Source of the DNA: Periplaneta americana
Lineage: Eukaryota; Arthropoda; Insecta; Blattodea; Blattidae
Assembly: GCF_040183065.1 (NCBI RefSeq)
Contig: NC_091124.1
Location: 63,136,001 to 63,200,000 of the forward strand
DNA length: 64,000 nt
Reading direction: 5' to 3'
Each line of letters begins with the position of its first letter. Position 1 is the stretch's first letter. A program made the translations under genes and the position numbers. The notes beneath the pieces were generated by a model. The model was given only the letters and a program-made list of their open reading frames with translations, did no database searches and was not told the DNA's origin. Below are positions 40,588-51,799 of this stretch, in pieces.

Positions 40588-41077
40588 CTGCTACACAAAT
40601 AGAACAAATACGAGTGACACATCTTACCTTCCTACGTGAGCAGTATTTCAATGTTTATCCTTTACAATACAATGTTAGTTAATTAGTAATTTGTTTAAAA
40701 CATGATGAAGCATTCAATACATTGAGAAATATGATATAGGTATGTACATAGATAACTGTGATTACAATATTAATCATTATTAAAAGAAAAAAATATAGGA
40801 CTAGTTAAGATTCGAATTCAGGTTGCCGGGATAACAACTCAGCATCCAACCATATGGGCTACGCTATTACACAGTCTAATGCTTCCCTATTGAGCACCTA
40901 ACGGAAGTATGTCACAAACAATAGCCAATATTTTCAAAACGAGGGGTCATTGGCCACCCATACCAGATATGATTTTAAACAGTACTTCTTGTACTTTCAT
41001 CTCTCACGATCTTATTTAATTCGGTGATATGCAGAGCGTGTCCTCTCCTTGTAAATTATATTTTTGGTGATATAAAA

Positions 41078-41308
41078 TCACAGTATAGTACATACAGTCA
41101 CGAAGCTCAATACTTAGGGAATATGCATCCAATGACAGTTGAACTTTAGTTGCTAGCCACTAGGATCGCTACTATCGCCTCATCACAGACAATGTGAAAT
41201 AGTACCGGCTGTTCCTATTACTCTCAATTGCTAACCGCTTGGAGCGGTGTATCGCTATAAATGCAAAAAATCACCTCAAGCTTCGTGGCTGTATGATACT
41301 TTTGGTGA
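41078..41308. mobile_element. MITE, second copy of the family split at 20.3/22.0 kb
   Basis: Shares TCACAGT.TAGTA...TACAGTCACGAAGCTCAATAC and the interior ccactaggatcgctactatc with 21861-22030, plus about 45 extra interior bases. The right end (cttcgtggctgta...ggtga) is diverged. A 17-bp direct repeat TTTTGGTGATATAAAAT (41062-41078, 41300-41316) flanks it. Confidence 0.75.
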
Positions 41309-41316
41309 TATAAAAT

Positions 41317-42296
41317 GATACGAAATAAAAGATAACGGTGAACTGGAGAGCGAAATTCTGTGACAAGAGAAACGGGAGAACATCGAAGATCCTTTGAGCT
41401 TGTACAGTGTTATTCTAATCACGGCGGAGGTGAAACTCAAGTCTGCAGAGAAGGCTGAAAGGGTTTAGCCATGAAAGCAGTTAAATTGACTTAAACAATT
41501 ACGAAATGTCTAGTCTTCTAATCAGAAAGCAAACAAACAACTTGTATCATTGAATCCCCATACAGAATCCGGCTTTGTTGTCTGGTATACTCGAAATGTT
41601 GCAATTTTTTAAGTCGAAGGCATGTGAGCCTTGTTAATCGGTTTGGCTTGAACAATCCATCTAGTTGTTTAAGCCCATGGATATAACAAGACGTGTAATC
41701 CATCACTCGTCCAAGGATCTTACGCTAACATAATATCGTTGTTTTCTACGTCTACTTCCCTGAGCTTAATGCTCGTTTATGCAATGTTGATTAATGTAAT
41801 ACTGCAGCTGTCTGCGATATTTCGTAAGGTGCAGTTTAGCAAATGTTGCCGCAGTCTTCTCTTTAAGGTAGAAACGGATGAATTCGTCCCACTCTTCCGA
41901 CAAGCCGTTTAGTTGTAGACATAATTTAGGCAGCTTGCCTTAGTAACTCGTTGTGTTTTTTCATAAAGATCAAGATATCGAAATAATTTATTTTTGTCTA
42001 TGGCAGGCATGTCAACGACACCGGCAAGGTTACGAAATGTTTTCTCTGAGAGTGCACTTTGCGAGCACTCTGGTTTGAGTGAGAGTAAGAGAAGTCCTCA
42101 GTCAGGGGGTGTACGTTATACAGGAAATAAGTTACTACAGTAATGTAAAGTTAATACTACGCTATACATAGCCCTACTAGGATCATTTATTTATGAAATT
42201 TATGTTTCGACAAACATGGTAAATAATATTTCTTTGGCGGTATACTTGACAATAATTCTTAACTTAATAAATATTACTTCACATTAGTGTACAACA
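41317..42296. other. Unassigned AT-rich sequence
   Basis: No coding region or repeat recognised. Confidence 0.4.
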
Positions 42297-42720
42297 GTGG
42301 CAAAAAAAATCGGACCGACTCTTGTAGCTGATTTTAGAGCCTTGTTCACTCCAGAGCACGATAGACTGGTAACAAAGACTTTTCGTGGTTCGAATCCTGC
42401 ATACGTGACAAACCGGATTATGTCATTAATCCCTTCCCTCAATACCACGGGCCATTCACATGTTTCAGAGTGGGTTTGTAGTCACTGTTTAGTGGTGGAA
42501 TTCATCTCAATGTTGTTCGGAAAGTGCCAGTTTTTGAGCGATGAGAAAGTGAATACTTCTGTATTGAATATAATCACAAGGCTCGTATGAGTTCTGTGTT
42601 TGGTTCTACATATGTATGTGAGTAAATATTCTCGAAAATGAACTTAAATAAGAGCGACGATCGCTCTAAATTAACAGAAGAATATCTTATTTCCCTCCTC
42701 AGACAGTACCATTCTATAAC
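42297..42720 (+). pseudogene. hAT-type transposase C-terminal remnant (ZBED/Buster-like)
   Basis: From about 42592 the frame reads VFGSTYVCE, a stop (TAA), then IFSKMNLNKSDDRSKLTEEY and LISLLRQ. FGSTYVCEQxFSxMxxNKS...RSxLTxExL is the conserved hATC block of Buster/ZBED-like transposases, so the TAA replaces a Gln codon. The 97-codon frame just upstream (42297-42590) is not recognisable and may or may not belong to it. Confidence 0.6.
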
Positions 42721-43060
42721 GAAACTGGCGAACAAAAAAGAACAAAAAAGAAAAAAAAATCAGAGATATGATGAACTTTGTGGTTAAAGTTAATTACAAG
42801 AGTGATTTTCCTTTATATTCACATGAGAAATTATATTTGTTTCAGTTTCTGTTACGAGATCAATATAGTCAATATCACTTGAAATAGAAATTATGTACTG
42901 TTATATGAGTGATTTTGTTTACATACAATCGTATACAGACCTAACACCAATAAAATGATAAGGTATTTAATCTGATTGTTTATAGCAGTATGTTTTGAAA
43001 GTAAGTATGCTATTTAAGTATTTTTATTTATGATTAAAGTTTCTTTAAATTGATAACACT
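42721..43060. other. Unassigned AT-rich sequence
   Basis: Nothing recognised. Confidence 0.4.
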
Positions 43061-43068
43061 ACATCATT

Positions 43069-43680
43069 TTTTCTCTCTCTGTGAGGCCTGGACGGAGCAT
43101 CTCTGTGCACTGCAACCTGAGATCTATTGTGCGCCCCTGGGATGAGTTGTAAGCCCACCGACCGTACCCACGCCGAACCAACCTAACCGCTAACACACTG
43201 CGACCAGTCCCGCCCTCCAAGTCCGTATACATTCCACTCCAATAGCCCCCACATTCCTCCCCTTAAACGGTCTGAGGTGAAAATCATCTCTCCCGTCTCT
43301 TCAACGATCTGAGATATAGACTCTCTCTCTCGTCGGGAGGGAAGTAGGTTCCGCTGCTGGGTAACCTGCTACCACGCTTGACATATCCATGGAGGCCGAC
43401 AGAAAGTATCAGCAGCTTCGGAGGGTCGCCGCAGGCGCGATCTGAAAACCAAGGAAAACAACCGGAATGATGAGGAAAGGATGACGAGGGAGGAAAGGAA
43501 GTGGCGAGAATGAGTGGGGTTCCATACGCCTGATAAAGATACCTGACATTCATCCAAAGGAGTGAGGGAAAAACCCCGAAAAAACCTCACCCAGGCAACT
43601 CGTCCCAAGCTGGGAATCGAACCTCGGCCGGCTGGGTCCGGGAGCGAAGACGCTACCGCGAGACCACAGCGGTGGACACA
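43069..43680 (-). repeat. Long tRNA-derived SINE, about 610 bp, with 8-bp target duplication
   Basis: Flanked by ACATCATT (43061-43068, 43681-43688). On the minus strand it starts with a tRNA-like head (gtggtctcgcggtagcgtct...gaggttcgattcccagc), then the central block gttgcctgggtgaggttttt-tcggggtttttccctca, then about 400 bases of GC-richer body, and ends in an AG/A-rich tail. The central block is shared with the different SINE at 46699-46949. Confidence 0.8.
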
Positions 43681-43689
43681 ACATCATTA

Positions 43690-44690
43690 GATCATCAGTT
43701 CACTTTAACCAATTGAATTTAAATGAGAAATTGAGCATTCAAATATTTCCAAATATTTTTCTTACATTTTAACGTACTGTTTCGTTTACATATTATTAGA
43801 TATGTAATGTATTTAATTCGAATTTGTTGGTTAAGTTTAGTGTTATAATTATTGTGGTCGGAAATACTTTCGTCATTTTGTTAGTGAGTACCAGTTTGTT
43901 GTAATTCGCCACACGGTTTTGGACGGATTATAGAGACGCCATTCAATGCCCTTGGACTGTGCAAGGGGAACCAATGCTTTCCCCATGCTTCCACCTCTCT
44001 CTCTCTGTCAGTTCTAGGTATATCCCTGGATTAGATAATCGAAATTATAAATGTTTTTAAGCAGCGCAATAGCCTGTAAGTAGGTCTCGTGCCGGCAACG
44101 GGCGATGATTTCCTCGCGAAATCTGCGGCATACTTTTCGGAAATATAGATACTTCCCGTGAAAAATGGGGCATGGATTTTGGTAATATTAAACATCTTTA
44201 TCTGTCATCTAAGAAAAATCGACATATTGATGAGTCACATGCGCTTGAAGCTCAGATAAATAATATTTTCAGTCATTCTACTGCAAAAACAAGTTACTCA
44301 ATTGCCGATAAAATCAGTTGCTAGGTATGATATTGTTGAATGTACCATAGCTATTAGAACGACGATTATTTTATGCACGATACTTTTGTGAGAAACGACG
44401 CAAATTTCATAGGAAGCGTCTTGATACAGTCATTTCTAATAAGAACAAGTTATGCATATCCATGGATGGGCAACTTGTTCTCACAAAGTGCTAAAAACCT
44501 TGAAAGCAAGAAAGATAGACGGAGCCAGTCTCAGCAATCACAAGTTGTTTGTAGTTATGCTGCAGAACCAGTTTACTGCCACGGTGCACTCTGGCGGCTC
44601 ATGCAGGTGGTCATGATATCTATTCCATGATTTGAATTGCAGAATGACGCATGGTACAATAATTATAGTAATTTTTAGACAGGCTGTACT
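43690..44690. other. Unassigned AT-rich sequence
   Basis: No coding region or repeat recognised. Confidence 0.4.
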
Positions 44691-44922
44691 TAAACACACA
44701 TAACAAAATTATATTATTTCTTAGCTTTGTAAATTAGTTTAGTACTGGAAACACAAACTGCATACAACCTTTTCAAGATACAACAAACATAGCTGAAACA
44801 CTTATTTAAACACACATAACAAAATTATATTATTTCCTAGCTTTGTAAATTAGTTTAGCACTGGAAACACAAAATGAATACAACCTTTTCAATATACAAC
44901 AAACATAGCTGAAACACTTATT
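44691..44922. repeat. 116-bp tandem duplication
   Basis: taaacacacataacaaaatt... (44691) repeats at 44807 with about five differences over 116 bases. No ORF spans it. Confidence 0.92.
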
Positions 44923-46698
44923 TATTATTACATTATTTTTTTATATTTCTTATTACATGTCTTATTTGAATCATAGAACACGAGAATTTATGTCTTTATA
45001 CATTTGTTCCAAGTTAGGCCCCACTTTAGATCAAGATTCGGCCATCTATGGTCAAGAACAGCGAAAGACCGACAGCAATGGAAACTAATCACAAAGTAAA
45101 TTGCAATCCAAAGAGTGACTAGTGAACTGTGGAGTGTTAACCCAGACAGCATCCCAAACTATTACATTACAAAAGTGACCATCATTCCCGGAGTGGCTAA
45201 CAGGGAATTGCTTGACAAGCAACCCTGCATAGTCAGGAGGCCCTTGCCCTTCACGGGATTTAGTGGCTAATTCTTAATTCTTAATACCCAATGATGAGAA
45301 AGACGCCGTTCTACGTTAAAAAAAAACGTAGTGCGTCACTTTTGATGTGACTCTCGTAAAATTTTCATTACGTAATACTAAACACGTAATTAGAGGGTGT
45401 TGCTATACCCTCGAATATCTGAAGCTCAGAATCTTCACAGTACTGAGAGAAGACGGAAGACAAAGACGACTGAACTAATTTTACGAGAGTGGTCGTACTG
45501 CTTGAGAGGGTCAGAATCATGGACAAATGACGAGTCTGATTTATTTTACAAAATACCAGAACTGGATACTAGAGAGAACTGCAACAACAGAGCATTTCTA
45601 TAACGCAAGACTTCCTCTGCAATCATACGTCTGGAGACGTACTCTATTCAATCGAAACCCTGGGCTGAACTCCAGAGTTCAGTAATGGTGTGTGATAATT
45701 TCGATAACGGTGATAGATTTCTTCACTTACACAACTCGTTTTTGCGTACAGGTGCACTCAGCCACCTACATCTGTCTTGACTCATTTAATCGGTTGACAT
45801 AATTTTTACTTAAGAAATTTCATTACTGCTCATGTTTTTCTCTTATCAAGCAATAAGTTGACATAGTAACACAGTACGAGACAAACAAACAGAAATAACC
45901 TACCACAATGTAACTGAAACAAATAATGCATTTCTAACAGTAGTTATAATTTTTGAAGTGTTAATCATTCTTCATCTTCTCTCCTTTTAGTTTATATAGA
46001 TACACCAGAAGTGATTTCAACTTTACAATAAAATAGATCGTGTATTTTTTATTTTCGCACACTCATATGTGGAAGTTGTAGCAAATGATACTTTTTAGAT
46101 CCTTACTATGTTTCATCAGCGCTAATCATCAAATAAATGTATAAATCCAAAACATCCGGATTATGTGCATTATAATGTGAGTAGTGTGTGGGAGTATTAG
46201 GAGCAGTGATATTGTACTGAAATAAATTAGCATGAGCTTCCAGTAGTTTGCCTCTTTGACAGGAGCGGCCCGTCCTTATGTGCTACAGTGCTACAGCATA
46301 ATGATAATTTTTGCTCAAATAATGTATTTATAATACCATAGTATTTGATCTGTCATTTGACCATTTCCCGTGGTTATGTTCATAACGCATTATAGAGTGT
46401 TTAGCCTTCGCTCTTTGGTGCCTCAGGGAGTTCGTTGTGCTACTCAGAACTTTACATGAGAATGTAAACAATTATGCGCATGTGCGAAGCTGAAATCATG
46501 CTCTCATTGGCTATTTTTAAGCGGGAAAGTGCTGTAGTCAGCTTCAGCACGACACAGCTTGGAGATTGCAAAAGTAAAGCGTAATGAAAGAATGCTTGTT
46601 TGTGGAAGAACTCAGAACTATTTGTATTTGGTAATTCAAGTATCCGACTGCTGCTGCTGCTGCCGCCATCTACCTGTATGAGATTCCTCCTAAATCAG
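44923..46698. other. Unassigned AT-rich sequence
   Basis: No coding region recognised; the region just before the SINE (46440-46680) is less AT-rich and may be the upstream part of the hAT remnant. Confidence 0.4.
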
Positions 46699-46949
46699 GT
46701 CCACACCTGTGGAGTAACGGTCAGCGCGTCTGGCCGTGAAACCAGGTGGCCCGGGTTCGAATCCCGGTCGGGGCAAGTTACCTGGTTGAGGTTTTTTCCA
46801 GGGTTTTCCCTCAACCCAATACGAGCAAATGCTGGGTGCTGGACCCCGGACTCATTTCACCTATATTATCACCTTCATTTCATTCAGACGCTAAATAACC
46901 TAGATGTTGATACAGCGTCGTAAAATAACCCAATAAAATTAAAAAAAAA
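46699..46949 (+). repeat. Full-length tRNA-derived SINE with 11-bp target duplication
   Basis: Flanked by TCCTAAATCAG (46688-46698, 46950-46960). Head with box A (taacggtcagcgcgtctggc) and box B (gggttcgaatcccggtc), central block ttacctggttgaggtttttt-ccagggttttccctca, body, and an A-rich tail (aataaaattaaaaaaaaa). Confidence 0.93.
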
Positions 46950-46969
46950 TCCTAAATCAGACAGCAAGT

Positions 46970-47536
46970 GACGGAAAATGGAATCCCAGACAATTGAAGC
47001 TAAGGAAGTATGTGACCGTATAATTCAGAAAGTTATCCACCGTTTCCAGTCTTTAAGCTATCTAGACGCAATAAAATTGTTAAACAGCAATATTTTTGAC
47101 AATTATTTCGCATAATTTTCCTGAACGCGAACTTGACGTTGCTGTCAACAGCTATACTGTACTGAACAAAAGAGTGTTAAAGACACAACTTGGAGTTCTA
47201 TGCGGAAAGTCCAGACTTCCGAAATATAGATGGCTGTTGAATTGTTACAATACATAGTCTAATTTACAGGATCTATTCTGTGAAGTAACGAAGTTGTTAT
47301 TAAGTATTTTGGTTACAAAACCAATGACCACTGCTGAGCCAGAAAGATGTTTTTCTTACTTGAAACGCATAAAAATATTTTTAAGGAACACTATGTCCCT
47401 GATTCGTCTCACTGCTCTTGAAATACTGTCAATAGAAAGGAGTGTGATGTCCAAGATGGAGGGATTTAACACCAGGGCAATTGACAAGTTCTGTAGTAGG
47501 AAGAAATGTCGCATGGACTTCATATTTCGTCACTAG
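46970..47536 (+). pseudogene. hAT-type transposase, C-terminal half
   Basis: Frames at 46970-47115 (IEAKEVCDRIIQKVIHRFQS), about 47120-47230 (FPERELDVAVNSYTVLNKRV) and 47294-47536 (LLLSILVTKPMTTAEPERCF, SYLKRIKIFLRNTMSLIRLT, ALEILSIERS) together give the region before and including the hATC dimerisation domain (TTAExERxFSxLKRIKxxLRxxM). An in-frame TAA after DNYFA and a frame change break it. It ends CRMDFIFRH-stop, the usual C-terminus. The SINE at 46699-46949 lies just upstream. Confidence 0.75.
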
Positions 47537-48830
47537 GATAAATACATATGTGTGTACAGTAGGTCGATATAGAGATTATAGCACATTCATTATTTTGACC
47601 ATCAGCCGCTACTGCTCTTTGAGTGGTGGTGTGAGAGTTCTAGGTTTTATTTTTAGCATTGAAATCTCCAGCATGTACATAATTTTTAGACATAGAATGA
47701 AGTAAGGTCAAATCTGAGTCAAGCAGCTGTCAACTTGATGAGTTATAAATGACACCAAGCTATATATTTGAATGATGTATTGGTATTTCAATGAAAGTGG
47801 CTTCTAGATTAGTTAATTAAAGGTTAGAATCAAGAAATGGGGGGAAAAACATTGATATCAGCACAAATTTAAAATAAGACAAATTATTTTTGAGTGCGTG
47901 CTCTACGAGTCTCTACTCATTACAATCAGTGACTATAAACATTTTTAAAGTTTGAACTGAGGCTCTAGGTAACCAAACGCAGGACTAGTTATTAGCAATC
48001 AGGTTTCTGTCGATCAGAAGGCGTAATGTCTGTCTAATACATTTGCTATTGATTTATGAGCACCAAATTGTAATTATTATTTTAATGCCCTGTACCATAG
48101 ATACATCGGTGACCTTGGATTTTCTGTTTCAAATTACCCGTCCAAAAACCCTCCACTCTCCGTGAAAACACCTCGTTCTTGTTCATCAACACCCTGTATA
48201 CGGAATAATGTGAGTATGATTACTCACATTAATTTTTTTAATGGAATTTCAATTTTTTTTACTTTGCATTTAATAATTTCATACAGATAACATATCTTAG
48301 ACACGGCTGGAGATAGTCTGTCGCTATATTTAATTCCATCATTGTTCAGAATGCTACTCACGTGTTTAAATACAAGGTTGAGTCCAAGATCTTACACATG
48401 AACATAATATTTATTTAACAACGATGTAAATAACAAACAGAGATAATTCTCCGAGATTAAGTTCATGGTTTTCGATAGTAATTTGCGTTTTATGTAGTTC
48501 AATTTGGCGGCGATACAATTACTTAGACTTTGAAGCTCTTGTAGTGTTATAGACCTCAACAAAATTATTAACGTTTCCTTCTCGCAGAAATTAAACCATC
48601 AAAAGATCCAATGTCTCAGATAGGCTATATAAACTGGATGTGGTGAAACTTATATGCCTTCCAGTTCACGATTCTTAGCTTGTGTCAAACGTGATAGATG
48701 GGCTAAAGCGTTGTAATAGTAAATCAGTTTTTAGTCTCATTTTATTATCTATACATGGTGCTAAAAAGTATCCAATATTTTAGAAAGTGCTATTATGCAT
48801 CAAAACAAGAAAATAATGTCTAGTAAACGT
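47537..48830. other. Unassigned; one isolated mariner-type terminus
   Basis: cacctcgttcttgttcatca-acaccctgta (48169-48200) looks like a single mariner-type right end next to TA; no partner end was found. Confidence 0.4.
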
Positions 48831-48889
48831 GGGAGCTACAATACATACTTTGTGAGATCTGAACACTTGTTCATAGGAGTTGTTCAATG

Positions 48890-49400
48890 TGATGTCCATT
48901 CATGGCAATGCATTCCTCTGCCCTTCGGCGTAAGGAATCACGCACTCTTTGAAATTTACCATAACCAAAACTCAAGGGGATTTAGGTTTGGGAACGAGCA
49001 GGCCAAGGTGTGGGGTCTCCTCGATCATCCAGCAGTCCTGAAATGTCACCGTCAGCTGTTCACGCACATTGCCGAGAAAATGTGCTAGTGTGCCATCGTG
49101 CATGAACCTCATCTGTAGTCCTTGCTGACATGGCACATACTCCAGCAAGGTAGCCAATACGTTAATAAGAAAGTCCTGATAACGATCCCCAGTTAATCTC
49201 TGTGGTAGCACTTATGGTCCTATTAATCTATCCTCAAGAACGACTGCCCATACGTTGTTTGAGAATCGGTGCTGATGCCTTGTTTCTTCAACTGCATGAG
49301 GATTTTCATCGGCCCACACATGCTGATTACCAAAATTCACAACACCATCTCTACTGAACCCCGCTCATATCCGCAACCAGACTTTTGTTTTCAGTATTCC
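48890..49400 (-). pseudogene. Mariner-like transposase fragment
   Basis: Minus strand: NFGNQHVWADENPHAVEETR (49345-), then VWAVVLEDRLIGP, a stop, then VLPQRLTGDRYQDFLINVLA and LQMRFMHDGTLAHFLGNVRE (second catalytic Asp), ending at a stop in LLVPKPKSP. It resembles the DD41D-type transposase at 20.5-21.7 kb in layout (HVWA.ENP, MHDG.LAHF) but is a separate lineage. First and third catalytic regions are missing or unreadable. Confidence 0.65.
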
Positions 49401-49512
49401 TTGCGACGTATCATTATTCCATGCCAGGGGTGTCAACTACGGTATGATTATCTGGCAGTCTGCTGTATTGTAGGGCAGAGAAATGCATTGCCAGGTTCTG
49501 GCTAATATTATT

Positions 49513-49733
49513 ATTTATCCTACTCGTATCAGACAGTACATCTCACGTGACGATTTGTGTCAGAGGAAGAACAATTGTTTGTATACATCTGAAGTCTGTG
49601 TAACATATAGCTAATCGGCGATGTATGCAATGGAGGAGGAAAGGAATTGGTCACCTTACCCGGTGACTTAGACTTAGTTGGTTCATAAGTGGTGCCTTGT
49701 TGGTATCATTTGTGAGATTCAGATTATTATGGG
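49513..49733 (+). repeat. Dispersed repeat, copy 2 (inverted relative to 6755-6958)
   Basis: See the copy at 6755-6958; shared words include tgtgtcagaggaagaacaat and tgtttgtatacatctgaagt. Confidence 0.75.
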
Positions 49734-50028
49734 AGAAATTTATCTTTCCAGTGCATTGGTTGTCGTCAAACAGATCTTGTACACTATTCTGCAAGAGACC
49801 TCGGTAATTTCTCCCCCTCTATTCCTTTCTTTTGTTGGGCTATCAGAATGCAAATTTCTGAACCATTTGATAACGTGGAGTTTGCCCTATTTGAAAAAAA
49901 ATCAATGTTCCTGTTATCTCCTGATATTTCTGCAATTTGTTTCTCAGTGCACTAGTCTTTTAATGAATAATTTTATTTGCCAAAGAGTTGAAACATTTGA
50001 CTTGTTCTAAATTACCATTATTTATTAC

Positions 50029-51445
50029 TAGAGACGAGAATTTTATGCCCTATAAAATCCCAAAATATGCATGCATTCATGCATTATCAAATTATGAAAC
50101 ATGCACGATCAAGCGAAAAATACTTTAAAATATGACCTTTCATTTTTGTTCCAAATTTCTTATTTCACTTCACTTTTTTGCACATTTAACGACTAACAAT
50201 AAATCTAAATTGGTTTCTGTGAGATTCCTGTGCTTTTCAGTCAATATGTTATTGTAGGCAGAGAATGATCTCTCTACGTCTCAAGAAGTTATGGTGCATA
50301 TTTGAATGAACATATTTGTGACTGTGTCAGCTCAAATTCTTCATTCAAGTTTTCACCACAAATAACCTTCTTCACTGAATAAAAAAATCCGTAGCCCGGG
50401 TTCGTGTTTATGGCCCTGTACAGTTTCTTTTAAAGAAGTTTTGTGATGTTTTGCAAAAAACAACTGTCATAGAAAATATTAGGAGACAGAATAGCAATGC
50501 TTAGCTACCACTTTACTGCAACAATCGCAGAATACGACATCCCCATATGATCTAATAAAATCCTTTCCTTTAATCCACTGTGCAAAGAGTAGGCCTATAT
50601 TTTTGGAACCTTTAGTTGGAGGCATATTAGAACCACATTAACACACGCAAACAGAATAAACAAACACATTAACCACTTACGAGGATCACACACTACAAAG
50701 ACAGTTTAGCGAATGATTCCAATTTTAGAAGAATCTAAATTGCTACTGGTACTGGAAAAGAGAGAGTAGCCCAGAATCTAAATTGCTACTGGTTCTGGAA
50801 AAGAGGGAGAGAGTAGCCTAGAACCTAAATTGCTACTGGTACTGGAAAAGAAAGAGAGAGAGAGAGAGAGAGAGTAGCCTATTTACAACCTTCCTGAAAA
50901 AGAGTGCTTTTGACCTAAATTATTTGTCGCTAATTTCCTTGAACGCTGTATATTTCCTCTCTACTATTCTCAAAATATTCAACATAATAAATCCATTTAT
51001 GATACGCAGTCAGTAGAGAGCCGCCGGTAAAGTGGTGTAAAAGTGAACTTTCGTCCAGGGAAAGGTCCTCTAACATCGTTTGTGAAAATTTTAACATTTT
51101 ATTTCATTTTATTGTTATTCATTTTTTTTTCTTTTCCTTCGCCAATCCTGATTCCTGAAGCTAAAATAAGAGACATAAAAACCGAGAAACTGAGATGTCC
51201 ACTCAAAACCATTAAAACATGCATCTAAACTGAATATAATGTGCATTTTATGTATAATTAAACTAAAAATTGCTTAAATATGCATTATGCATGTTTTTAT
51301 TCCCAAGAAGACCAAAACATGCAAATATGCACGGAAAACGTACACATATTTGGAACCAGAAAGTAATGAAATGGATAAATAGTAAGTTTGAGCTATGTCC
51401 TAGGTTTCTATAAAAACATGTATTTGCATGAAATTCTCGTGTTTA
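50029..51445. mobile_element. hAT element with 8-bp target duplication, mostly decayed
   Basis: Direct repeats TTTATTAC at 50021-50028 and 51446-51453. Ends TAGAGACGAGAATTTTATG (50029) and the complement of TAAACACGAGAATTTCATG (ending 51445). Inside is a minus-strand hATC remnant (50170-50310, VERSFSAYNNILTEKHRNLT) and three tandem copies of a 43-47-bp repeat (50730-50880). The rest is AT-rich with frequent atgcat words near the ends. Confidence 0.88.
50170..50400 (-). pseudogene. hATC remnant inside the hAT element
   Basis: Minus-strand frame with ENLNEEFELTQSQICSFKYA, a stop, LLETVERSFSAYNNILTEKH and RNLTETNLDLLLVVKCAK. The SFSxYNxIL...KHRNLTExNL pattern is a hAT dimerisation block. No other transposase parts are visible in this element. 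Confidence 0.6.
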
Positions 51446-51540
51446 TTTATTACAATTTTTGCGCTAACATGGTGCAGCGAAAACCTCTATTTCCTTAACG
51501 GCAATGCTTAAATTATAAAACATTGTAGTAGGCTTATTAC

Positions 51541-51790
51541 CTCTGATCACATATATACATAATGGCATCATACAAGGAACAACCACTAGGATCTCCACTA
51601 CCGAAAATGAATTTTTTGGTAACGACCGCTAGATGGAAGTACTGCTCCAAGCTATTACTCCATGCAATTTCATCAGGGTTACAACGTGTTATCTTTTGTA
51701 GTCGCTAGATGGCAGGCAACGTAGTGAAATTGATAAAAGTTGTCTTGAAAGTGCATTAGGCCGACCAATCTCTTATATGTGATCAGGGGT
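51541..51790. mobile_element. MITE of about 250 bp
   Basis: CC(T/C)CTGATCACATATA occurs at 51541 and, complemented, at the right end (51776-51790), flanked by TTA. The interior ccactaggatctccactacc echoes the MITE at 21.9 and 41.2 kb. Confidence 0.65.
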
Positions 51791-51799
51791 ATTATTTAA

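Larger units (their letters stand above)
40005..41052. mobile_element. DNA transposon with about 240-bp terminal inverted repeats
   Basis: ACAAGGAGAGGACACGCTCT at 40005 matches the complement of the right end (to 41052), and the two arms (40005-40255, 40805-41052) stay alignable at roughly 85 percent. Each arm ends internally in a tRNA-like segment. The 550-bp centre holds an (ATT)n run (40276-40336) and a transposase C-terminal fragment. No target duplication identified. Confidence 0.85.

Noticed and set aside
42297..42590. 97-codon plus-strand ORF as an independent gene
   Set aside because: I see no motif of its own; it lies directly before a hAT C-terminal remnant and is more simply explained as decayed transposon sequence.
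45397..45603. 68-codon plus-strand ORF
   Set aside because: No recognisable similarity and a chance length for this base composition.
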